This document shows positions 1 to 5,151 of a stretch of 5,172 nt of DNA, one piece after another. The notes below the pieces were generated by a model, which was given only the letters and a program-made list of their open reading frames with translations, ran no database searches and was not told the origin of the DNA. Source of the DNA: Saprospiraceae bacterium (GTDB lineage Bacteria > Bacteroidota > Bacteroidia > Chitinophagales > Saprospiraceae); assembly GCA_027009605.1 (NCBI GenBank), contig JALVCY010000085.1:1-5172 (forward strand), read 5' to 3'. The number at the start of each line of letters is the position of its first letter. The stretch's first letter is position 1. The position numbers and the translations under genes were made by a program.

Positions 1-98
1 CCAAAATATTTAACTTCTCCACTCTTAAATCTGCAATTTTAACTCTTAATTCCGGTTGGGGCATGCAGGATTGAACATTGACGAATGATGAGTTTTGT
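1..98. other. Non-coding left edge
   Basis: No convincing coding region is seen. The stretch is AT-rich and contains the 8-bp direct repeat ACTCTTAA at 21-28 and 42-49. Between the two copies lies TAAATCTGCA, which contains most of the ATCTGCG motif that is arrayed at 4909-5064. This could be a decayed member of the same dispersed repeat family (inference). A short open frame enters from the window edge on the plus strand and stops at about 42, but it is too short to judge. Confidence 0.4.
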
Positions 99-257
99 TA
101 ACTGTTTAGGTATCCGCTATTTTGGTAAAAAAAATACCCTTTTTGCGCCTGTTTTTGTTAATTTTTTTACGTAGGGACGCACGGCCGTGCGTCCCTACGT
201 CAACATCCACAAAAATGCCTGTTTTTTGCCTTAAAATTAGGAGCACCTAAACAGTTA
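99..257. repeat. Composite palindromic element with 13-bp inverted ends
   Basis: The outer arms TAACTGTTTAGGT (99-111) and its exact reverse complement ACCTAAACAGTTA (245-257) enclose 133 bp. Inside are the 10-bp direct repeat GCCTGTTTTT at 147-156 and 217-226 and, between those copies, a perfect 32-bp palindrome at 169-200. The right arm ends two bases from the stop codon of gene A (260-262), so a read-through transcript would carry the whole structure in its 3' untranslated region. The layout resembles a small non-autonomous mobile element or a REP-like unit. No clear target-site duplication flanks it and there is no transposase, so mobility is inference only. Confidence 0.55.
169..200. repeat. 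Perfect 32-bp GC-rich palindrome
   Basis: The arm ACGTAGGGACGCACGG (169-184) is followed immediately by its exact reverse complement (185-200), with no loop and no mismatch. It is much richer in GC than the surrounding DNA. As RNA it would form a very stable hairpin on either strand. It is not a canonical intrinsic terminator for gene A: on the minus strand the hairpin is followed by an A-tract instead of a T-tract, since the T-run lies at 162-168 on the plus strand. Similar GTAGGGACGCACGG palindromes are, as I recall, dispersed between genes in some bacterial genomes, so a REP-type role is the best guess. An mRNA-stabilising 3' end for gene A is an alternative. Confidence 0.75.
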
Positions 258-259
258 CC

Positions 260-2005
260 CTATTTTTTTATCTTAAAATTGCCGGTAACCACCGGTGACG
301 AACCGTCAGATGTTAGTGTCCCAACAATATAGTCTCCCGGTACATCCGGATAGGAAATAATATTCAACAGGCCTGTAAAGCTATAACCGCCGGTACTCAT
401 ATATATGCCACCGTTTGCACTAAAACTGCCTACGCCCTCTGTTTCGCAAGTAATTGTTGCAACGGAATAAGGACTATATTTTTTCCCCTTAATACCCCAG
501 TTTAGAAAGGTTTGCGTAAGCGTATCGTATTGGATATAATAATTAAGGAAATTGGGTGGTGAATAGGTAATTGTTGTATCATTTCCAAAATCTGTCACAA
601 AGTTAATGGTAAAAAACTCGTCAATAAGCGCTTCACACGCCTTAATATTCCCTAAATCGGTATCGCCGATAATATCGTAACTCATAGTTTCCGACAGGTA
701 TGAATTTTCATAGTCATAGCCTGTTAAATTGATGGAGTTACTAGTGCTGCAAGTTGTAAAATCAATACTGAACGTACCATCTGAGTTCACAGATGTGCTA
801 TAGTTTGTGTACCAAGTAGAATTGACTACCTGAATGTAGCCATCGCTAACCGGTTGGTCATCACAATTGACTAATACTCCTGTCAGAGAGTAGGTGGTAG
901 GAGGCGTAAAGGATATCGTGACGATACCCAAATCCATATCCAAATTAGTAGTCGTAAAATCCATTATATACTGTGGAGTAAATTGGCATTGATTTGCGCC
1001 AAAAAAGAGCTTCATTGTCGCATTCGCCGGGACTAATCCGCCGACCCAACCTGTATTGTCTGTATAACCGTATCCATAGCTACCATTGGATAATTCAAGC
1101 CTAACTAATGAATAGACCAAAGGCTGACCGGCTTCAGTCACAAAAGTAGCTTCAAAATAAACACTACGAAAAGTAGCATCAAGATTCCAAAACGAGAAAT
1201 GCCCTACGTCTCCTCGATATACATTTCCCGAAAGAATCGCACTGCCTTCTTCCTTCCATTCGCCATCAGTTTCATCGAAATACCAAAGTGGGATTTCTGT
1301 TGGGGCATTCGCCGCTAGGCTAGTTGGCACTTCAAAGCTCAGATGCACCGTCCGGTCGGGGGCGACTTGCAGCAAATTGCCGTTATTATCGGTCAGCTCA
1401 ACGGCCATCATACCATACGAAGCCAAGGTCACATCCTTGCCGGCACTATCAACTCCACGCAAATCTCCGGGCATTTCAAACTGTCCGTTTTTCGTGGTAG
1501 GGTCTATTCGTTTGGCGGCGACATTCACTTGTCCGGAATAAGCATCTCCATTGGGATAGGCCACATCACCGGATTCAAAGATTAATTGAGCGCCTTGCGG
1601 CAAACTGATGATACCGCCCGAACTATTTTGAAATGAACCAATGGGGGAGTTGTCCAACATTTTGATACGGACTTGATGTGTGCTTCCGGCTTGCGCAAAA
1701 ATAGTCCGAGAGCCTTGGAAATAGCCGGATTTCTTGGCAACAAAGTAAGCCTTGTTGTTCGGGACGCTGATATCTTTAAAAAAGAAAACGCCATTTTGAT
1801 CGGTCACAGTGGTATTCGACCCAATGGTTACAGTGACTCCTTCGAGACCCTGCAGGGTGCCATCAACAATTAGGCCGCTAAAGGAAGCTGTCACCTGTTT
1901 GACTTCAAAGCCACCGGAGCTCGGTGTAAATTTCTCAAAATTATCCTTTTTGCAGGAAACGAATGTAATCAGGCCTAGGATGGCCAATAGGATTAAATTT
2001 TTCAT
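260..2005 (-). CDS. Multi-domain lipoprotein with carboxypeptidase-regulatory-like domain (paralog A)
   Basis: This encodes a 581-residue predicted envelope lipoprotein of unknown ligand. A TTG six bases further upstream (2009-2011) is in frame, but the ATG at 2003-2005 is preferred. It gives a signal peptide starting MKNLILLAILG and puts the lipobox cysteine at residue 18 (FVSC, then KKDN), exactly as in paralog B. Residues about 40-117 look like a carboxypeptidase regulatory-like beta domain (GLIVDG, VTDQNGVFFF, KKSGYFQG). Residues about 118-277 form a second conserved module with MPGDLRGVDSAG and IPLWYFDETDGEWKEEG and ending HFSFWN; this pattern recalls the extracellular modules of CILP and FAM171-type proteins, from memory. 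Residues after about 278 contain further beta-sandwich repeats, one starting YSLTGVLVNC with paired cysteines, and an unrecognised Thr/Ser/Asn-rich tail. No catalytic motif is visible. There is no Shine-Dalgarno sequence; the region before the ATG is AT-rich, as is usual in Bacteroidota. Export and lipidation are well supported; surface display and binding are inference. Confidence 0.88.
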   Translation of the reverse strand: MKNLILLAILGLITFVSCKKDNFEKFTPSSGGFEVKQVTASFSGLIVDGTLQGLEGVTVTIGSNTTVTDQNGVFFFKDISVPNNKAYFVAKKSGYFQGSRTIFAQAGSTHQVRIKMLDNSPIGSFQNSSGGIISLPQGAQLIFESGDVAYPNGDAYSGQVNVAAKRIDPTTKNGQFEMPGDLRGVDSAGKDVTLASYGMMAVELTDNNGNLLQVAPDRTVHLSFEVPTSLAANAPTEIPLWYFDETDGEWKEEGSAILSGNVYRGDVGHFSFWNLDATFRSVYFEATFVTEAGQPLVYSLVRLELSNGSYGYGYTDNTGWVGGLVPANATMKLFFGANQCQFTPQYIMDFTTTNLDMDLGIVTISFTPPTTYSLTGVLVNCDDQPVSDGYIQVVNSTWYTNYSTSVNSDGTFSIDFTTCSTSNSINLTGYDYENSYLSETMSYDIIGDTDLGNIKACEALIDEFFTINFVTDFGNDTTITYSPPNFLNYYIQYDTLTQTFLNWGIKGKKYSPYSVATITCETEGVGSFSANGGIYMSTGGYSFTGLLNIISYPDVPGDYIVGTLTSDGSSPVVTGNFKIKK

Positions 2006-2201
2006 CTTCAATATTTTATTATTAACGGGGGCATAGATTGTCCTTCACTGCAGTAAATACCTTTTTTTTGAAAAACGCTGCTTTTGCTTGAAATTAGGGG
2101 CAAAATGCTCAATCAAACATTTTTGGTAGCAGCCAAATTCATTTGGTTGGTCGGTAGCGCTAAATTTATGTGGTGAAAAAGAAAGCCTGCCAAAAAGAAT
2201 A

Positions 2202-2309
2202 GCTCATCTTCCGAATGAATTCGGAAGTACCAACAAAAAAAGGGCAGACGCTCATCTACCGAATGAATTCGGAAGTACCAATAAAAAAAGGGGCAGACGC
2301 TCATCTACC
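2202..2309. repeat. 48/49-bp tandem repeat, two full units and a partial third
   Basis: Units begin with GCTCATCT at 2202, 2250 and 2299, giving periods of 48 and 49 bp. The two full units differ at only three places: T/A in CATCT(T/A)CC, C/T in CCAA(C/T)AAA, and one extra G in the G-run. Each unit holds a short inverted repeat around GAATTC (TTCCGAA-TGAA-TTCGGAA at 2209-2226; CCGAA-TGAA-TTCGG at 2259-2272). Each also ends in an A7 run followed by GGGCAGAC or GGGGCAGAC. The third copy diverges after GCTCATCTACC. The A7/G-run part works, on the minus strand, as the T-tract and stem of a terminator. Confidence 0.85.
2235..2260 (-). terminator. Weaker duplicate terminator in the first repeat unit
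   Basis: On the minus strand, GGTAGA (2260-2255) pairs with TCTGCC (2248-2243) around a 6-base loop, with one U-G wobble, followed by T7 (2241-2235). It is the repeat-unit copy of the stronger hairpin about 49 bp upstream in transcription. Pairing stops at a C-C clash on the minus strand (2242/2261), so it is only 6 bp long. It could catch transcripts that read through the first terminator. Confidence 0.45.
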
Positions 2310-2312
2310 CCT
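2283..2312 (-). terminator. Intrinsic terminator of paralog B
   Basis: In the minus-strand transcript, AGGGGUAGA (2312-2304) pairs with UCUGCCCCU (2297-2289) across a 6-base loop: 9 bp, of which one is a U-G wobble. The hairpin is followed directly by a run of seven T (2289-2283, the first one pairing in the stem). It lies about 28 bases after the stop codon of gene B (2340-2342). In the opposite direction the wobble would be an A-C mismatch and no T-run would follow, so it serves the minus strand. It should largely uncouple transcription of gene A from gene B. Confidence 0.8.
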
Positions 2313-2339
2313 AACACTTTATCTCTCCAAAAAGTGCAG

Positions 2340-4067
2340 TTATTCTTTTTTGACCTTGAAAGAGCCTTTTATCACTGGAGTAACGTTATTTGAAATGAAG
2401 CTACCTTCAATATATTCCCCAAAAGTGCTCGGATAACTAGTGATGTTAAAATCACAATTAAAATCTTGATATCCTGATATGCCTTCCATACCACCACTAC
2501 CCGCATAACTACCTGTTGAACCAGAATATGCTTGGAGCCAATAATTCATGTCACCACTTGGTGTTTGCCCCCAGACAGACCAATACCCAAGGCTGTCTTG
2601 CATATTCAAATTGGGAGGCAACATGGTCAGGGTGGTATCATTGCCGGATATTGTCGTATATTGATAAGTGATAAACTCATCCAATAAAGTGCCACAGGCT
2701 TTTACGTTTCCTAAATCTGTACCGGCAGTAAGGTCGTATTCTAGTAAAGCGGATTCCTGCAAATTATCATAGTCGTAGCCAATCAAATAAATCGAATCAA
2801 CTGCGGTGCAAGTGGTAAATTCAAAACTAAAACTACCATCTGAATTAACCGGAGTACTACTTGCAAAGTACCATGTATTGGCTCGCAGTTGAATATAACC
2901 ATTGCTAACAGGATTGTTACTGCAATCAACAAGCGTCCCTGTAATAGTATAAGTAATCGGGTCAAGCGTTGTAATGGTAATAGTGCCTAAATCAATGTCT
3001 AGGTTGGTCGTTGTGAAATCCATTACATATTGCTCAAACAAGCCACAAGGTTGAGACATATAAACATAAATCTTCATTGTGGCATTAGCCATGACTTTTC
3101 CGCCGACCCAACCATTGTTATCTGTAATATCACCACGACGCGTGCCGTCCGGCAATTCAATTCCTATCCAAGCATTCACCAAAGGCTGCCCATTTTCATT
3201 GACAAATCTTGCTTGAAAATATACGCTAGGAAAACCAGCATCACAATTCCAAAAAGTAAAATGTTCCACTTCCCCTTGATACGTATTTCCCGAAAGGGTC
3301 GCATGACCTTCCTCTTTCCATTCGCCATTCGTTTCATCGAAGTACCAAAGTGGGATTTCTGTTGGTGCACTAGCAACTAGACTACCGGGCACTTCAAAGC
3401 TCATGTCCACCGTCCGGTCGGGGGCGACTTGCAGCAAATTACCGCTATTATCCGTTAATTCCACCGCCATCATGCCGTAAGAAGCCAAGGTCACTTCCTT
3501 GCCGGCACTATCCACGCCCCGCAAATCTCCGGGCATTTCAAACTGTCCATTATGTGTAGTAGGATCAATCCGTTTGGCGGCGACGTTTACTTGTCCGGAA
3601 TAAGTATCTCCATTGGGATAGGCCACGTCATCGGGTTCAAACGTCAATTGCCCGCCTTCCGGCAAAATGATAGTCCCGCCCGAACTATTTTGAAAAGAGC
3701 CAATGGGGGAGTTATCCAACATTTTGATACGGACTTGATGCGTGCTTCCGGCTTGCGCTAAAATAGTCCGAGAGCCTTGGAAATAGCCGGATTTCTTGGC
3801 AACAAAGTAAGCCTTGTTGTTCGGGACGCTGATATTCTTAAAGAAGAAAACGCCATTCTCATCGGTTGTAGTGGTATTCGAACCAATGGTTACGGCTACT
3901 CCTTCGAGACCTTTCTCGGAAGCATCCACGATTAGACCGCTAAAGGAAGCTGTCACCTGTTTGACTTCAAAGCCGCCGGAGCTCGGTGTAAATTTATCGA
4001 AATTCTCCTTTTTGCAGGAAGCTAAAGTAAGGAAGGCAAGAAGAGCCAAAAACGCAAATTTTTTCAT
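2340..4067 (-). CDS. Multi-domain lipoprotein with carboxypeptidase-regulatory-like domain (paralog B)
   Basis: This encodes a 575-residue predicted lipoprotein, the tandem paralog of gene A. The ATG at 4065-4067 gives the signal peptide MKKFAFLALLAFLTLASC with lipidated Cys18, followed by KKENFDKF. The carboxypeptidase regulatory-like domain spans about residues 40-117 (TTDENGVFFF, KKSGYFQGSRT). The second module spans about 118-277 (MPGDLRGVDSAGKE, ASYGMMAVELTDNSGN, IPLWYFDETNGEWKEEG, HFTFWNCDA). Later come two more beta-rich segments, with VNENGQPLV near 290 and the segment beginning YTITGTLVDCSNNPVSNGY. The cysteines in LVDC, TTC and KAC are shared with gene A and may form disulfides (inference). 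The last ~110 residues have almost no similarity to A apart from the closing SYP and GSFKVKKE-type motifs. Cys275 in FWNCDA is leucine in A. The function is unknown; an envelope-anchored adhesin, scaffold or binding protein is most plausible. The gene has its own terminator at 2283-2312. Confidence 0.9.
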   Translation of the reverse strand: MKKFAFLALLAFLTLASCKKENFDKFTPSSGGFEVKQVTASFSGLIVDASEKGLEGVAVTIGSNTTTTDENGVFFFKNISVPNNKAYFVAKKSGYFQGSRTILAQAGSTHQVRIKMLDNSPIGSFQNSSGGTIILPEGGQLTFEPDDVAYPNGDTYSGQVNVAAKRIDPTTHNGQFEMPGDLRGVDSAGKEVTLASYGMMAVELTDNSGNLLQVAPDRTVDMSFEVPGSLVASAPTEIPLWYFDETNGEWKEEGHATLSGNTYQGEVEHFTFWNCDAGFPSVYFQARFVNENGQPLVNAWIGIELPDGTRRGDITDNNGWVGGKVMANATMKIYVYMSQPCGLFEQYVMDFTTTNLDIDLGTITITTLDPITYTITGTLVDCSNNPVSNGYIQLRANTWYFASSTPVNSDGSFSFEFTTCTAVDSIYLIGYDYDNLQESALLEYDLTAGTDLGNVKACGTLLDEFITYQYTTISGNDTTLTMLPPNLNMQDSLGYWSVWGQTPSGDMNYWLQAYSGSTGSYAGSGGMEGISGYQDFNCDFNITSYPSTFGEYIEGSFISNNVTPVIKGSFKVKKE

Positions 4068-4094
4068 CGTTTGTAGATTATTGATTTAAAAAGT

Positions 4095-4104
4095 CAACAT
4101 GTTG
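4095..4104. promoter_or_regulatory. 10-bp palindrome upstream of paralog B
   Basis: CAACATGTTG is a perfect palindrome centred 32 bp before the ATG of gene B. Its place in the leader or promoter of that gene would suit a regulator binding site. A 10-bp palindrome also occurs by chance, and no second copy was noticed in front of gene A, so this is a weak call. Confidence 0.2.
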
Positions 4105-4278
4105 TATTCGCTTCCTTAAATGCATAGGGAGAGAGAAATGCTGCTTAGTATTGATTTTGGGTCATTATGAACTAGGATTAACCCACTTTGACGTTGGGGA
4201 CTTTTGCGGGAAGGCTATTTTGGGTTTAATTGGCTATATTCTTTGACTACCATCACCTCCAGGCCTAGACTTGCATCA

Positions 4279-4307
4279 TTGAAAAACCAAATAAAAACGC
4301 TTATAAT
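4279..4307 (+). promoter_or_regulatory. Candidate promoter of the cytochrome c gene
   Basis: TTGAAA (4279-4284) and TATAAT (4302-4307) are separated by exactly 17 bp, with start of transcription expected near 4314 and a leader of about 46 bases. It also partly fits the Bacteroidota form, because TTG and the TA of TATAATCG are 20 bases apart and TATAATCG matches TAnnTTTG at four of the six defined bases. It is the only strong promoter-like match I found in front of any gene in the window. Confidence 0.5.
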
Positions 4308-4359
4308 CGCAAGATAACAAGAGAATCTCTCTTTTTTTCTTCACAAAAAATATTTTATT

Positions 4360-4776
4360 ATGCATTACATCAAGACGATTTTAAGTTTGCTGCTTATTTC
4401 TTTAATTTTTGTCGGGTTGAGTTGTAATTCAGAACCACCCAAAAATAGCAGAGCCGCACAAGCCAAACGGGGCGAAAAATTTTTTAAAGCTCATTGTGCA
4501 GAATGCCACGGCCCCAATGTTGACGCTAAGCGGGTGGCCAATTTGCAAACGCCTCCACCGGACTTAACAAAAATCATGGAGCGCCGTAAGCACCCTGCGA
4601 CTTTTCCGGTTGCTGAGATTGCCAGTTATATTGACGGTCGAAAAGATGTCCAACTACATAAACGGGACATGCCGGCTTGGGGTAAGTATTTTGCCAATGA
4701 AGAGAAGTTGAGTAATGACGAAATCAAAGGCAAAATGGGGGAACTCATCGCTTATTTGATTAGTATCCAGAAATAG
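4360..4776 (+). CDS. Monoheme class I cytochrome c lipoprotein
   Basis: This is a 138-residue electron-transfer protein. A hydrophobic signal peptide (about residues 4-21) ends in the lipobox GLSC with Cys22, so the protein is predicted to be lipid-anchored on the periplasmic side or the outer membrane. The heme motif is CAECH at 46-50, with His50 as proximal ligand. PPPDLT at 65-70 follows, and the distal ligand is most likely Met104 in RDMPAWGKYF. The IDGR...H.RDMP.WG arrangement (91-108) is typical of small c-type cytochromes in the Cytochrom_C family. The closing helix EIKGKMGELIAYLISIQK fits the usual C-terminal helix. The family passes electrons between respiratory complexes and terminal oxidases; the partner cannot be told here, as no oxidase or other redox gene is nearby. 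The ATG at 4360 gives a full-length signal peptide and is well placed after the promoter candidate at 4279. No intrinsic terminator follows directly; a repeat array starts 20 bases after the stop. Confidence 0.93.
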   Translation: MHYIKTILSLLLISLIFVGLSCNSEPPKNSRAAQAKRGEKFFKAHCAECHGPNVDAKRVANLQTPPPDLTKIMERRKHPATFPVAEIASYIDGRKDVQLHKRDMPAWGKYFANEEKLSNDEIKGKMGELIAYLISIQK

Positions 4777-4795
4777 GGCGTTGACGGTTAATGGT

Positions 4796-4900
4796 GGTGA
4801 GTGGTGAGTGGTGAGTGGTGAGTGGTGAGTGGTGAGTGGTGAGTCGTGAGTAGTGAGTGATGAGTGGTGAGTAGTGAGTAGTGAGTAGTGAGAAATGAGT
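4796..4900. repeat. Heptamer tandem array, 15 units of GGTGAGT type
   Basis: Exactly 105 bp, or 15 units of 7 bp in strict register. Seven perfect GGTGAGT copies (4796-4844) come first, then CGTGAGT, AGTGAGT, GATGAGT, GGTGAGT, AGTGAGT twice, AGTGAGA and AATGAGT. Uniform copies sit nearest the cytochrome gene and degenerate ones further away, as expected if slippage keeps one end homogeneous. A 7-bp unit is not a multiple of three, so the array is not selected for coding. It resembles in form the short heptamer repeats known between genes of filamentous cyanobacteria, without a sequence match being claimed. Confidence 0.95.
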
Positions 4901-4908
4901 AAGTCGAA

Positions 4909-5064
4909 ATCTGCGAATATCTGCGGGAAACAAATCTGCGGGAAACGAATCTGCGTAAATCTGCGGGTTAAATCTGCGAATATCTGCGGGAAGCAAATCT
5001 GCGTAAATCTGCGGATTAAATCTGCGAATATCTGCGGGTTAAATCTTCGGGAAATAAATCTGCA
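4909..5064. repeat. Interspersed ATCTGCG array with three spacer classes
   Basis: Eleven exact ATCTGCG copies start at 4909, 4919, 4934, 4949, 4959, 4972, 4982, 4997, 5007, 5020 and 5030. Two variants follow: ATCTTCG at 5043 and ATCTGCA at 5058. Spacers are only 3 bases (AAT or TAA), 6 bases (GGTTAA or GATTAA) or 8 bases (GGAAACAA, GGAAACGA, GGAAGCAA, GGAAATAA), in the order 3,8,8,3,6,3,8,3,6,3,6,8. Each spacer length goes with its own sequence. This is not CRISPR: the repeat is too short and the spacers are not unique. It is probably a dispersed intergenic repeat; its function is unknown. Confidence 0.9.
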
Positions 5065-5099
5065 CAAATTAACCAAAGGACTTCACCGACTCCCCCCCC

Positions 5100-5139
5100 A
5101 AAAAAAACAACATACCGATAATTGCTACCGGCATGTTGT
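5100..5139 (-). terminator. Strong minus-strand intrinsic terminator at the right edge
   Basis: In the minus-strand transcript, the segment 5139-5125 pairs with 5121-5107 as a 15-bp stem around a 3-base loop (CAA). ACAACAU pairs fully with AUGUUGU, and CCG with CGG. The three remaining irregular pairs (5114/5132, 5118/5128, 5121/5125) are all G-U in this direction but would be A-C mismatches on the plus strand, which fixes the orientation. A run of eight T (5107-5100) follows directly, then eight G (5099-5092). It should end a gene that enters from the right. Confidence 0.75.
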
Positions 5140-5151
5140 AAATAAAATGAT

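Larger units (their letters stand above)
2006..2339. other. Intergenic region between the paralogous genes
   Basis: These 334 bp separate the stop of gene B from the start of gene A. The part next to gene B is filled by a 48/49-bp tandem repeat with terminators. The part next to gene A must hold any promoter of gene A, but I found no good match to either the Bacteroidota TTG/TAnnTTTG form or the TTGACA/TATAAT form. A small inverted repeat, CCAAAT-TC-ATTTGG (2133-2146), could be an operator, with weak support. Open frames crossing here on both strands only translate the repeat and are not genes. Confidence 0.6.
4068..4359. other. Divergent intergenic region
   Basis: These 292 bp separate gene B (leftward) from the cytochrome gene (rightward), so both promoters should lie here. 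A good candidate exists for the rightward gene at 4279-4307. For gene B no clear promoter was found. No RNA gene or coding region is apparent. Neither start codon has a Shine-Dalgarno sequence: the cytochrome ATG follows an A/T-rich leader and gene B's ATG follows TCTACAAACG. Confidence 0.6.
4777..5151. other. Repeat-filled intergenic region
   Basis: Apart from its edges, this 375-bp stretch consists of a heptamer array, an ATCTGCG array and a terminator. Long open frames on the minus strand translate the repeats into LTTHHSP-like and PQIFAD-like periodic peptides. They have no plausible protein character and are not annotated. The region probably lies between two converging genes, the cytochrome and a gene entering from the right. 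Confidence 0.65.

Noticed and set aside
169..200. Palindrome as the intrinsic terminator of gene A
   Set aside because: In the direction of gene A the hairpin is followed by A residues, not T. It may still affect RNA stability, but it does not fit the canonical form.
2113..2436. Short open frames on both strands over the intergenic tandem repeat
   Set aside because: They encode duplicated repeat peptides (for example YFRIHS twice on one strand, MNSEVP twice on the other), and one runs into the end of gene B antisense. No initiation signal is visible.
3030..3380. 116-aa plus-strand frame inside gene B, and similar frames elsewhere within the lipoprotein genes
   Set aside because: These are antisense shadows of well-supported coding sequence with clear paralog conservation on the minus strand. 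Their peptides have no recognisable features.
4176..4230. Loose inverted repeat (GATTAACCCA against TGGGTTTAAT) before the cytochrome gene
   Set aside because: The arms match only with a one-base indel and are about 35 bp apart. This is within chance expectation and too weak to annotate.
4909..5064. CRISPR-like array
   Set aside because: The repeats are only 7 bp, the spacers are 3-8 bp and reused, and no cas gene is present.
4654..5076. 140-aa minus-strand open frame across the repeat arrays
   Set aside because: Its peptide is a translation of the heptamer and ATCTGCG repeats (TTHHSPL and PQIFAD patterns) and it overlaps the cytochrome gene antisense. There is no protein-like composition.
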